64,000 bases of DNA, from positions 310,001 to 374,000 of the forward strand of contig NZ_SNZW01000014.1 of NCBI RefSeq assembly GCF_004364175.1, read 5' to 3'. The number at the start of each line of letters is the position of its first letter. Position 1 is the first letter of the stretch. This DNA is from Maribacter caenipelagi. Lineage in GTDB: Bacteria; Bacteroidota; Bacteroidia; Flavobacteriales; Flavobacteriaceae. This document shows positions 56,035-64,000 of the stretch, piece by piece. A model generated the notes under the pieces. It saw nothing but the letters and a program-made list of their open reading frames with translations, was not told the DNA's origin and ran no database searches. Both the position numbers and the translations under genes were made by a program.

Positions 56035-56530
56035 AATTATGCTTTTCCATTAATTTTTCCCTTACGGTTTTTCTAGCTCTAGATAAGGCTACCCGTATGG
56101 CTGTAGGTTTCATATCCAGTAATTTCTCTATTTCTTCATATTCGTATTGTTCTACATCTCGCAATTGTAATACCATCTTTTGCTGTTCGGGCAATTCTGC
56201 CATTATGCGTTCTACCCAACTGATACTATCTTTTGCCTCTAATTCGCTTTGCAACGAAGTATTAGAATCTGTATAATTAGTATGTACCAATTTCAAGTTA
56301 CCGGCCTGTTTAGATTTCAACCTATCTAAACAAAAGTTTTTGGTCATTGTCATAGCAAAAGCTTCTACATTGTTATAGCTATCCATTTTATTCTTCTTGG
56401 ACCATAACTTTATTAAAATCTCTTGCGTTGCATCTTCAGCTTCTTCCGTAGACACCAATAATCTTTTGGCCATCCGGAATAACTTATCCTTAAAGGGTAA
56501 CACAATATTTAAAAACTCCGTTTGTTTCAT
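56021..56530 (-). CDS. ECF-type RNA polymerase sigma factor
   Basis: 169 aa. Region 2 is visible in the first half: FLNIVLPFKDKLFRMAKRLLVSTEEAEDATQEILIKLW, with TMTKNFCLDRLKSK. Region 4 is ELPEQQKMVLQLRDVEQYEYEEIEKLLDMKPTAIRVALSRARKTVREKLM. It directs RNA polymerase to a dedicated promoter set. First gene of the operon: sigma, putative anti-sigma, DUF4252, DUF4252. It is divergent from the S41 proteases across 220 bp. Confidence 0.93.
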   Translation of the reverse strand: MKQTEFLNIVLPFKDKLFRMAKRLLVSTEEAEDATQEILIKLWSKKNKMDSYNNVEAFAMTMTKNFCLDRLKSKQAGNLKLVHTNYTDSNTSLQSELEAKDSISWVERIMAELPEQQKMVLQLRDVEQYEYEEIEKLLDMKPTAIRVALSRARKTVREKLMEKHNYGIA

Positions 56531-56750
56531 TCTGGTTTGGCTGTTCGTAAACTTTCTTATCGGTTTACAAAAAGAAGACGATGTAGAACGATTTTTGTTA
56601 CAATTAATTTTTATTTTAATGAGTTGTAAGTAAATTTAACATCCTTATACTAATTATATACGTACTTACGTAAAGGTTTATTTTCCGTGTACCTATGAGC
56701 ATTCTATCACTTGAATGTTAAAAACACAAATTATAATTTAAAAAGAAGCT

Positions 56751-58283
56751 ATGAAAAAATTTTTCTTGTCCCTCCTATGTTTAGGATTTGTTGTTACCTC
56801 TTGTAATAATGATGACGATACTGTTATTGAAGAAGAAGTTGTTGAAACACCCGAAGAAGAAGTACCTGTTGTAGATATTGAAGTCCAGAACTTTTTTTGG
56901 CAAACATTAAATCTTTATTATTTCTGGCAAGGTGATGTGCCAGATTTAGCGGATGATCGTTTTGATACGCAGACTGCCTATGAAGAATATTTAACCGAAA
57001 ACGCTGAGCCGATAGACCTTTTAGAAAATAAATTATTATTCTCTGAAGACAGATTCACTTTTTACAGCGATGATTATACTGAATTAGTAAATAGTTCTGC
57101 CGGTGTTTCTAAAAGTAACGGACTACAATTTGGTTTAGGACGTATTTCAGGTACTGATGAAGTATTTGGTTTTGTAGAATACATCGTTAAAAATTCTAAT
57201 GCATCTGGACAAGATATTAAAAGGGGAGATTTATTTATTGGCGTTGACGGCCAGACTTTATTTTCTAACAGAGAAAACCCAGAAGACAATAATTTAGATT
57301 TGCTTTTTGGCGATAATGATACGTACTCTTTAAATATGGCCGAAATTGTAGATGGCGGTATTAGTCCTAGTGACAGAAAAGTAACATTGACCAAATCTGA
57401 AGGCTTGGTTGAAGATCCTATTCATGTGAGTAATGTTATTACTTCTGGTGATAAAAAAATAGGTTATTTAATGTACAATCAATTCGTTTCTGGTTCTGAA
57501 GATGCCTTAAATGCCATATTTGCAGATTTTATTGCGCAAGGTGTAAATGATTTGGTATTAGATTTAAGGTATAACCCAGGTGGTAGAGGTTCTACAGCTG
57601 CTGTTCTTGCCAGTTTAATCAGAGGTACAAATACTTCAGACTTACTTTATAAAACTGTGTATAACGCAAAATTACAAGCAGAGTTCGGTAGTTCTACTGA
57701 AAATTATTTTGTAAATACTACAGGAGCTTTTGACGGAAATTCTGATGCACCTTTAAACACCTTAAACCTTAGCACCGTTTATATCATTGCTACAGAAGGT
57801 TCTGCTTCTGCTAGTGAGTTAGTAATGGTCGGTTTAGCACCATATATGAATGTTGTTCATATCGGTGGCACTACTGTTGGTAAAAATCAAGGATCGGTTC
57901 TATTTGTCGATGATCCAGAAGGTGGTAATGTTTATGATGCTGAAAGAGTTGATAACATCAATCCAAATGTACAATGGGGATTACAGCCAATTATAAGTCA
58001 AGTTGAAAATAGCGCTGGGTTTACCGATTATGTAGATGGTTTAGTTCCTGATATTGAACTTTCTGAAGATGTTACGAACCTTGGTGTTCTTGGTAATGCC
58101 GACGAACCTTTATTTGCTAGAGCTATTCAAGAAATTACAGGTATCAGCGGTAAAAGAAATTTCGACGTACTTATGCCTGCAAACGTGGTTTCTAGTTCTA
58201 AACTTTATAATCCTAGAAATACTGTTCTGTTGTTAAACAATAGTATTCCTGTAAATGAAATTCCTGTTGCTGAAAAGAAATAA
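56751..58283 (+). CDS. S41-family (C-terminal processing) serine protease lipoprotein, copy 1
   Basis: 510 aa. Lipobox VTSC (Cys18). A conserved N-terminal peptidase-helper block, TLNLYYFWQGDVPDLADDRF (53-72), precedes a PDZ-like region (about 130-220, GDLFIGVDGQTL). The S41 core has DLRYNPGG (271-278) and catalytic Ser353 in GSASASEL and Lys378 in VGKNQGS, spaced 25 residues as in Prc/Tsp. It cleaves at the C-terminus of envelope proteins at the outer membrane. It is followed 27 bp later by a paralogue, probably in the same operon. Confidence 0.93.
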   Translation: MKKFFLSLLCLGFVVTSCNNDDDTVIEEEVVETPEEEVPVVDIEVQNFFWQTLNLYYFWQGDVPDLADDRFDTQTAYEEYLTENAEPIDLLENKLLFSEDRFTFYSDDYTELVNSSAGVSKSNGLQFGLGRISGTDEVFGFVEYIVKNSNASGQDIKRGDLFIGVDGQTLFSNRENPEDNNLDLLFGDNDTYSLNMAEIVDGGISPSDRKVTLTKSEGLVEDPIHVSNVITSGDKKIGYLMYNQFVSGSEDALNAIFADFIAQGVNDLVLDLRYNPGGRGSTAAVLASLIRGTNTSDLLYKTVYNAKLQAEFGSSTENYFVNTTGAFDGNSDAPLNTLNLSTVYIIATEGSASASELVMVGLAPYMNVVHIGGTTVGKNQGSVLFVDDPEGGNVYDAERVDNINPNVQWGLQPIISQVENSAGFTDYVDGLVPDIELSEDVTNLGVLGNADEPLFARAIQEITGISGKRNFDVLMPANVVSSSKLYNPRNTVLLLNNSIPVNEIPVAEKK

Positions 58284-58310
58284 ATCTAAAATATTTCAGT
58301 TTCCCTATTT

Positions 58311-59780
58311 ATGAAGAAGATATTAGCATTATTAGTTGTTGCAGTTACATTCTCGTGTTCTAAAGATGATGATTTGTCTTTACCGAACACAGTTGATCCA
58401 GATGGCTCTGCAGATGTAGAGGTTCAAGATTTTATGTGGAAGGCCATGAACTTTTGGTATTTCTGGCAGGCAAATATAGATGATTTAGCAGACGACCGTT
58501 TTGAAAGTACCGAAGAAGGTAGAGCTGAGTACACTGCTTTTTTAGATTCTGCCGACGATCCTGCCGCTTTCTTTGATAGTAAATTGCAGTATATAGAAGA
58601 TCGTTTTAGTTTTTATAACGAAGATTACAGAGAGCTTACAAATTCTCTTGCGGGTATTTCAAAAAGTAACGGATTAGAATTCGGACTCGTACGCTTTCAA
58701 GACAGTGAAGATATTTTTGGTTTCGTTCGTTACATTGTACCAAACTCAAATGCCAGCACAGTAGAAATTCAGCGTGGTGATCTTTTTACAGGTGTTGATG
58801 GTCAAACATTAACCACATCTAATTATATCGATTTACTTTTTGGTGAGAATGATACCTACACTTTGAATATGGCAGATTTTGATAATGGTAATATAACACC
58901 GAATGACATTGAAGTTTCGCTTACCAAACAAGATGGTCTTGCGGAAAACCCGGTATTTATAGCCAAGTCTTTTACAATTGCAGGTGAAAATATTGGCTAT
59001 ATTATGTACAACCAGTTTACAAATGAATATGATGATGATTTATATTCAGCTGTAGAAGATTTGAGGTCTGCAGGAATCACTAATCTTGTAATGGATTTAC
59101 GTTATAACCCAGGCGGTTCTGTTAATACTACAAGGCTATTGGCCAGTATGATCTATGGCACCAATACTTCTGATTTATTCTTAAGAAAGAGATACAACGA
59201 TAAGCTTCAAGAGCAATTTAATGACAGCCAATTAGAAATTTATTTTACCGATAAGGTAAATGGCAATAACATCAATTCTTTAGGGTTGAACAAGGTATAT
59301 GTGTTAACATCCTCAAGTTCTGCTTCAGCAAGTGAGTTGTTGATCAATAGCTTAGAGCCTTATATGGATGTTATACAGATTGGCGATGTAACAAGAGGAA
59401 AAAATGAATTCTCTACTACCCTAGTAGATGATCGCGATAATTCTTACTTGTACACTCCATCGAGAGTAAACAATATTAATCCAGATAACCAGTGGGCTAT
59501 TCAACCCTTAATAGGTAGAAATGAAAATGCTGATGGTTTCTTTGACTTTACAAGCGGTTTACAGCCAGATTACGAGTTGAAAGAAGATTATAGTAACCTT
59601 GGAATTTTAGGTGAAGAAAACGAGCCATTACTGGCAAAAGCCATTGAAGTGATAACTGGTGCTACGGGTAAACGCGATTTTACCGTTAAATATCCTATCA
59701 ACATAATAAGCAGCTCTAAAGAGAAAAGCCTTATGAGCGATAGAATGGTAGATGATACAGTTTACGATTTAGAATTCTAA
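58311..59780 (+). CDS. S41-family serine protease lipoprotein, copy 2
   Basis: 489 aa. Lipobox TFSC (Cys16). It repeats the copy 1 layout: MNFWYFWQANIDDLADDRF (46-64), PDZ-like region (GDLFTGVDGQTL), DLRYNPGG (262-269), and the Ser339/Lys364 dyad (SSSASASEL, RGKNEFS), again 25 apart. Both copies therefore look active. High similarity along the whole length and adjacency point to a local duplication. A bidirectional terminator follows. Confidence 0.93.
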   Translation: MKKILALLVVAVTFSCSKDDDLSLPNTVDPDGSADVEVQDFMWKAMNFWYFWQANIDDLADDRFESTEEGRAEYTAFLDSADDPAAFFDSKLQYIEDRFSFYNEDYRELTNSLAGISKSNGLEFGLVRFQDSEDIFGFVRYIVPNSNASTVEIQRGDLFTGVDGQTLTTSNYIDLLFGENDTYTLNMADFDNGNITPNDIEVSLTKQDGLAENPVFIAKSFTIAGENIGYIMYNQFTNEYDDDLYSAVEDLRSAGITNLVMDLRYNPGGSVNTTRLLASMIYGTNTSDLFLRKRYNDKLQEQFNDSQLEIYFTDKVNGNNINSLGLNKVYVLTSSSSASASELLINSLEPYMDVIQIGDVTRGKNEFSTTLVDDRDNSYLYTPSRVNNINPDNQWAIQPLIGRNENADGFFDFTSGLQPDYELKEDYSNLGILGEENEPLLAKAIEVITGATGKRDFTVKYPINIISSSKEKSLMSDRMVDDTVYDLEF

Positions 59781-59801
59781 AACGTATTAAAATACTAATA
59801 T

Positions 59802-59831
59802 AAAAAGGACAGCCGATTGGCTGTCCTTTTT
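59802..59831 (+). terminator. Bidirectional terminator between the S41 and BtuB-like genes
   Basis: A perfect 13-bp stem AAAAAGGACAGCC/GGCTGTCCTTTTT with loop GATT lies between the stops at 59780 and 59838 of converging genes. Confidence 0.95.
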
Positions 59832-59837
59832 ATTTGA

Positions 59838-61709
59838 TTACAAACTTAGCTTAAAACCTATGCGAACGTTTCGTCCTTTAGTGGTATACGAAACTAACTC
59901 TGTATATGTTTCATTTAAAAGATTATCGACTGCCAAGAATGCAGATAGATTACTACAGAATTGATGCCTCAATTGTAAATTAGCTAGGCTAAAACTATCT
60001 AATGTCACTTCTGAAAAAGTAGCAAAATCGGTATCTGTTCTATCCGACACAAATTGATATGCCAATCCAACATATGTTCTGTCTTTTATTACATAACCTA
60101 AAGATGCATTAATCTTACTTTTAGGCACTCTTAAAGCCAAACCTTCCTTAGAATTGGTATAGGTGTAATTGGCATCAAACGTAAGTCCTTTTGCCAGTTC
60201 TGAATTTAAGCCTACTTCCACTCCATCAAAATGTGCTGTTTCAGCAGAGTTTCTGTACTGACTCTCAAAAGTAACTGGATCAATAGTTTCATATAGTATT
60301 CTATCATCTTCGGTTCTATTAAAATAAACTACATTAATAGTAAAAGCATCTGATACCTTAAACTCCATACCTCCCTCTAAAGTTGTATCTTCTTCTGGAT
60401 TTAGATCAGGGTTTGCACCAAACGGTCCATATAACTGAGATAAATTAGGCGCAATGTATGAAGTTGCATAACTACCCATAAACCTTAAATATCCGTCCTT
60501 AATACTAATCCTGTATGAGGGATTAATATTATAAATGAAGTTAGAACCGTATTCACTATGATTGTTTAATCGTACACCTGCATTCACATTAATTCCCTGC
60601 TCACCAACATATACAGCATTTAAATAAGGATCAACAGTATTAGAGTTATATTCCTCAAAGAACAAGGTCTTATTGTCTATATAATTTATCCCAACTATGG
60701 TATGAATATTATCTGAAAACGTGTACTTATTAAAAACATCCAACACATATGATTGTGAATCATAACTAGCAGGAAAACTAGATTCAAAAGCCCTCGTAAT
60801 TTGATTAAATGCAGCATTTACATTAATACTTCCGTTTTCATACTTGTATGCAGAACTCAAACCAAATCTTGACTGTTCACTGGTAAAGTAGAAATCTGCA
60901 TCTTCTATCGGAAATCCATTATCGTAATCGCTATTCAATTTATTATAAAAAGCAGATACGTTAAAATCAAAGCGTTCAGAAAATTGATACCCCACTTTAA
61001 AATTACCATCTATTCTAGAAACTTCATCTGATTCCGTTCCGATAGCAGCTGATAATCCGTCCGTGTTTTGATGTCCACCAGAAGCTAGAATAGATAATTT
61101 TCCATATTTAGCTGTCAAATTCACCGTATTGGAAATATCGGAAATATTATAATTCTGATCCCCTTCGGTCTGGTTTGTGCCGTAGCTAGAGATAACACCT
61201 AACGCAAGACCTTCTTTCTTAGCTTTCTTGGTCGTAATATTAATAACTGCGGTTGCTGCTGAGTTTCCGTAAAGTGTACTCGCCGCACCTTTTAAGATTT
61301 CAATACTTTCAATTTGTGACATATTCAGTAATCTCAAATCATACTCTGCGCTTGTACCCGATGGATCAGATACTTGAATACCATCAATAATGACCAAAAC
61401 TTGGCGATTATTACCTCCCCTAACAAAAGTAGAAAGGTTCTGACCTGCATAACTTCTGGTTCCGTTAATTTCAATTCCACTTTTTGTGTTGATAATTTCA
61501 GCGACCGAACGTCCTTGATTTTGTTCCAATTCTTTTTGAGAAATCGAAATTACGGTTTTACCCGAATTTTCACGCTTTAATTCAAAACGCGAATCACTCA
61601 CGACCACCTCATCTAGTTGCAACGTTGCCGTAGAATCTTGCTCTTGCTGTGCTCCTACTTTTGCACATAACAATACAGTGACCACAGGCCACATTAAATA
61701 ATTTTTCAT
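59838..61709 (-). CDS. btuB: TonB-dependent receptor, BtuB-like (cobalamin uptake)
   Basis: 623 aa. Signal peptide ending KVGAQ, then a Ton-box-like LDEVVVSDS, the plug domain (about 48-150: NQGRSVAEIINTKSGIEI, FVRGGNNRQVLVIIDGIQVSDPSG, IESIEILKGAASTLYGNSAATAVINI) and a 22-strand-type barrel ending NVRIGFKLSL. The plug is close to BtuB/CirA. The vitamin B12 assignment depends on the cobalamin riboswitch immediately upstream and on the divergent BtuF-like gene, not on the barrel itself. A lone minus-strand transcript. Confidence 0.88.
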   Translation of the reverse strand: MKNYLMWPVVTVLLCAKVGAQQEQDSTATLQLDEVVVSDSRFELKRENSGKTVISISQKELEQNQGRSVAEIINTKSGIEINGTRSYAGQNLSTFVRGGNNRQVLVIIDGIQVSDPSGTSAEYDLRLLNMSQIESIEILKGAASTLYGNSAATAVINITTKKAKKEGLALGVISSYGTNQTEGDQNYNISDISNTVNLTAKYGKLSILASGGHQNTDGLSAAIGTESDEVSRIDGNFKVGYQFSERFDFNVSAFYNKLNSDYDNGFPIEDADFYFTSEQSRFGLSSAYKYENGSINVNAAFNQITRAFESSFPASYDSQSYVLDVFNKYTFSDNIHTIVGINYIDNKTLFFEEYNSNTVDPYLNAVYVGEQGINVNAGVRLNNHSEYGSNFIYNINPSYRISIKDGYLRFMGSYATSYIAPNLSQLYGPFGANPDLNPEEDTTLEGGMEFKVSDAFTINVVYFNRTEDDRILYETIDPVTFESQYRNSAETAHFDGVEVGLNSELAKGLTFDANYTYTNSKEGLALRVPKSKINASLGYVIKDRTYVGLAYQFVSDRTDTDFATFSEVTLDSFSLANLQLRHQFCSNLSAFLAVDNLLNETYTELVSYTTKGRNVRIGFKLSL

Positions 61710-61788
61710 TCGTTTAAATTCATAAACGGGAGTGTAGTATGTCTGTACCCATACGAAAACCTTTATCCCGAAAGTTTAACATTGTCTT

Positions 61789-62020
61789 TTTGAAGAAGGC
61801 AGGTCTCCTGACTTGTTTAATACTATTTTGCCTTCCCATGAAATCTGAACCGGTTCAGATTTCAAAGTGGCTTTGAAGTAAACAGCACCTTCTCAAAAGA
61901 AGTAACTAACAAAATCTATTCTCCAATAGATTTGTTTGAAATAAACTTACAGTTGCGGGAACAGTTCCGGATTTTCACCGGATTCCCTTTTAATCTCATT
62001 ACCTTAAGCAACGAAAACCA
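61789..62020 (-). promoter_or_regulatory. Cobalamin (B12) riboswitch upstream of the BtuB-like gene
   Basis: The minus strand carries, in order, GGGAATCCGGTGAAAATCCGG (near 61986-61966; P3/P4 region), GAACTGTTCCCGC, CAACTGTAAG and, 120 nt further on, AAGTCAGGAGACCTGCC (near 61813-61798), the conserved B12-box pattern. An optional arm includes the perfect palindrome AAATCTGAACC/GGTTCAGATTT (61840-61861). The element ends about 80 nt before ATG 61709 and should lower receptor expression when B12 is present. Confidence 0.92.
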
Positions 62021-62030
62021 AAATTCACGG

Positions 62031-62038
62031 CGAAAGTA
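62031..62038 (-). promoter_or_regulatory. Probable -7 box for the riboswitch-btuB transcript
   Basis: The minus strand reads TACTTTCG, one mismatch from TAnnTTTG, ending about 10 nt before the riboswitch core begins. Confidence 0.35.
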
Positions 62039-62039
62039 A

Positions 62040-62098
62040 ACATTTAGTTTAATCTTTCTAAGTAAACTTTTATAATACTACATTTGAAAACTAAATGT
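62040..62098. repeat. 11-bp inverted repeat spanning the btuB/btuF promoter region
   Basis: ACATTTAGTTT at 62040-62050 and its exact reverse complement AAACTAAATGT at 62088-62098 are 37 bp apart. They flank the btuF -7 box and abut that of btuB. It could be a protein-binding site, or chance in AT-rich DNA. Confidence 0.5.
62079..62086 (+). promoter_or_regulatory. -7 box for the btuF-btuC transcript
   Basis: TACATTTG matches TAnnTTTG, 21 bp upstream of ATG 62108. It covers the upstream TTG reading at 62084 and so supports the ATG start. Confidence 0.5.
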
Positions 62099-62107
62099 AA
62101 ACCCACC

Positions 62108-63256
62108 ATGTTTAAACGATTACTTTTTATAAGTTGTCTTCTTTTGTTATGCGGATGCAAGCAGCAGAAAAAAGATAAAACATCCAATAAAATCAATGAT
62201 AATAGTACAACTATACGCTACGCCAATGGTTTTACTATTGAATCGCAGGCTAACGGAATTACTATTATTAAAGTTCTGAAACCTTGGGTGAATGCAGAAA
62301 CCACTTATACGTATGCGTTGGTTCCGAAAGAAATTCAAGCCATAGTAACATTAAACAAAAGTGAATATAACGCAATAATCGCTACCCCTGTAGAGAACAT
62401 TGTTGTGACCTCAACTACTCATATACCTGCTTTAGAAGAATTAGGCATATTAGACCACCTCATTGGTTTTCCCGATACCAAATACATCTCATCTAAAGCT
62501 GCAAGAAAAAGAATCAATTCTGGAAAAATTACAGAATTAGGAGTCAATGAAAGTTTGAATACCGAAGCAATATTAAATTTACGACCAGACCTCATTTTCG
62601 GCTTTGCCATTAATGACGGTAACAGCACCTACGAAACCATTCAACGTGCTAACATACCTGTTGTTTATAATGGCGATTGGGTTGAAGAAACCCCTTTAGG
62701 GAAAGCGGAGTGGATTAAATTCTTTGCTCCTTTTTTCAATAAAACAAAAGAAGCAGATGCTATTTTTAATAGAATTGAAGAATCTTATTTAGAAGCCAAA
62801 GCATTAGCTTCTAAAGCTAAAAACAAACCTACTGTAATTAGTGGATCAATGTTTAAAGATGTATGGTATTTACCTGGCGGAAAAAGTTGGTCAGCGAATT
62901 TTCTAGAAGATGCCAATGCAGATTACCTTTGGAGTGCTACGGATGAAAACGGTAGCCTTTCTTTAAGTTGGGAAAGTGTTCTTGACGTTGGTCAACATGC
63001 CGAATATTGGATCGGTCCGGCGCAATTCGCTTCTTACCAAGAATTGAAATCATCTAGTCCACATTACGCACAGTTTGATGCTTTCCAAAACAATAAAATA
63101 TTCAGTACCGCAAATACGTTAGGTGAAACTGGTGGTACCTTATACTATGAACTTGGACCGCAAAGACCAGACCTTGTTTTAAAAGATTTAATTTATATTT
63201 TGCATCCAGGGTTATTACCTAACTACGAACCTTACTTTTTTAAACCGCTGCTTTAA
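62108..63256 (+). CDS. btuF: ABC transporter substrate-binding lipoprotein, BtuF-like
   Basis: 382 aa from ATG 62108. Lipobox LLCGC, with Cys16 probably lipidated. The type III periplasmic-binding fold is visible: TTHIPALEELGILDHLIGFPDTKYISS, ITELGVNESLNTEAILNLRPDLIFGF, and a long linking helix (KTKEADAIFNRIEESYLEAKALA). It also has the SWEAVL-like SLSWESVLDVGQHAEYWIG. It delivers cobalamin or another chelate to the BtuC permease. The permease start (TTG) touches its stop. It is divergent from the riboswitch-btuB transcript. Confidence 0.87.
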   Translation: MFKRLLFISCLLLLCGCKQQKKDKTSNKINDNSTTIRYANGFTIESQANGITIIKVLKPWVNAETTYTYALVPKEIQAIVTLNKSEYNAIIATPVENIVVTSTTHIPALEELGILDHLIGFPDTKYISSKAARKRINSGKITELGVNESLNTEAILNLRPDLIFGFAINDGNSTYETIQRANIPVVYNGDWVEETPLGKAEWIKFFAPFFNKTKEADAIFNRIEESYLEAKALASKAKNKPTVISGSMFKDVWYLPGGKSWSANFLEDANADYLWSATDENGSLSLSWESVLDVGQHAEYWIGPAQFASYQELKSSSPHYAQFDAFQNNKIFSTANTLGETGGTLYYELGPQRPDLVLKDLIYILHPGLLPNYEPYFFKPLL

Positions 63257-64000
63257 TTGACGAACCAATCTACATATAGCTTTCATTTTATCGGGCTACT
63301 GATTGTATTACTCATATGTTTTGTAATCAATATTTGTTTAGGCTCTGTTACTATTTCATTTATAGATACACTTAAAATATTGTTTGGGTCAGTATCTGAA
63401 AATGACTCTAATACATATATCATTTGGCAATACCGATTGCCTAAAGCTATAACAGCTATACTAGTAGGTGGCGGACTCTCACTTAGTGGACTGCTCATGC
63501 AAACCCTTTTCAGAAATCCTCTGGCAGGACCCTACGTATTAGGTATAAGCTCCGGAGCTAGTTTAGGTGCTGCGCTATTAATAATGGGAACTTCGTTATT
63601 TTCTGGTGCACTCACCTTTTCTGCCTTTAACGACATTACACTTGCTATTGCATCTAGTCTAGGTTCATTTTTTGTACTATCATTAGTTCTAGTAGTTGCG
63701 GCGAAAGTAAAAGATACCATGGCACTATTGATTATAGGGCTTATGTTTGGCAGCATTACCGCTGCTATTGTAAGCGTGCTTTCTTATTTCACCAAAGCTG
63801 AAAAATTACAGCGGTATATTTTTTGGTCATTTGGTAGCTTGGGCAATTTATCATGGGTACAATTACTAATAGTTGCGCTATGTACGATGATAGGAATTTT
63901 TCTAAGCATCATCTCCATTAAACCGTTAAATGCTTTTTTACTCGGCGAGAATTACGCTAAGAGTTTAGGTATTGGTTTACAAAAATCGCGGTACATTATC
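63257..64000 (+). CDS. btuC: FecCD/BtuC-type ABC transporter permease, 3' end outside window
   Basis: 248 codons, open to the window end. The frame starts with TTG at 63257, immediately after the btuF TAA, reading MTNQSTYSFHFIGLLIVLLIC; the next in-frame ATG is about 75 codons in and would remove conserved sequence. BtuC features: YRLPKAITAILVGGGLSLSGLLMQTLFRNPLAGPYVLGISSGASLGAAL and WSFGSLGNLSW, with about seven transmembrane helices so far. It is the membrane channel for B12 or siderophore import; the ATPase is expected downstream. Confidence 0.9.
   Translation, partial: MTNQSTYSFHFIGLLIVLLICFVINICLGSVTISFIDTLKILFGSVSENDSNTYIIWQYRLPKAITAILVGGGLSLSGLLMQTLFRNPLAGPYVLGISSGASLGAALLIMGTSLFSGALTFSAFNDITLAIASSLGSFFVLSLVLVVAAKVKDTMALLIIGLMFGSITAAIVSVLSYFTKAEKLQRYIFWSFGSLGNLSWVQLLIVALCTMIGIFLSIISIKPLNAFLLGENYAKSLGIGLQKSRYII

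Noticed and set aside
61840..61861. 22-bp perfect palindrome as a transcription-factor operator
   Set aside because: It lies inside the cobalamin riboswitch on the minus strand, where it most simply forms an optional arm.
63283..63756. Open frames on the minus strand at the right edge (63283-63498, 63532-63756)
   Set aside because: Both are shadows of the BtuC-like permease, which reads continuously on the plus strand across the same bases.

Overview
The window is chromosomal DNA from a low-GC member of the Bacteroidota, almost certainly a Flavobacteriaceae. The basis is the many TonB-dependent receptors with carboxypeptidase-regulatory N-termini, small families seen mainly in flavobacteria (DUF4294, DUF6095, DUF6495-like, DUF4249, DUF4252), the absence of Shine-Dalgarno-type sites, and repeated Bacteroidota sigma-type -7 boxes (TAnnTTTG) in front of transcription units. 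The species cannot be named from the sequence alone. I see no rRNA, tRNA, CRISPR array, prophage or insertion sequence; this is mostly core genome with a few accessory loci.

Layout. 0-12.2 kb: end of an IMPACT-family protein, a thioesterase, dnaA with a phosphatase and an RsmI-type methylase, two cell-wall transglycosylases, dapF, an HtrA protease, a long GAPDH, trmD and rplS. 12.2-12.8 kb: a 642-bp gene-free interval holding a probable unannotated structured RNA with its own terminator. 12.8-30 kb: monomeric isocitrate dehydrogenase, a TonB receptor/DUF4249 pair, a peptidase, a Nudix protein, a sugar mutarotase and SDR, hisS, a large Oar-like receptor, the rpsF-rpsR-rplI operon and an orphan LytTR regulator. 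30-42 kb: the nadC-yihY-DUF2147-priA operon, rlmH, a truncated PilJ/kinase-like protein, a SerB-SerA fusion, and an operon of SatD-like protein, DUF3307 membrane protein and alpha/beta hydrolase. 42-53.6 kb: a DEAD-box helicase, an alpha-amylase lipoprotein, TrmH, a sirtuin, a haem-binding protein, purB and two MscS channels. 53.7-59.8 kb: an ECF sigma factor, a putative membrane anti-sigma factor and three DUF4252 paralogues, divergent from two tandem S41 protease lipoproteins. 59.8-64 kb: a B12-type uptake locus with a cobalamin riboswitch upstream of a BtuB-like receptor, divergent from a BtuF-like binding protein and a truncated BtuC-like permease.

How the genes work together. Most operons are housekeeping: translation (rplS, trmD, rpsF-rpsR-rplI, hisS), cell wall (mltG, dapF), NAD and serine synthesis. 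The best candidates for something undescribed are (i) the SatD-like/DUF3307 pair, in which a protein with a GGDEF-like motif and a C-terminal HTH is tightly coupled to a polytopic membrane protein carrying His/Asp motifs; (ii) the orphan structured RNA upstream of icd; (iii) a PilJ-domain protein that stops just after a histidine-kinase-like dimerisation region; and (iv) the ECF/anti-sigma/DUF4252 operon. These are hypotheses from sequence reading only.
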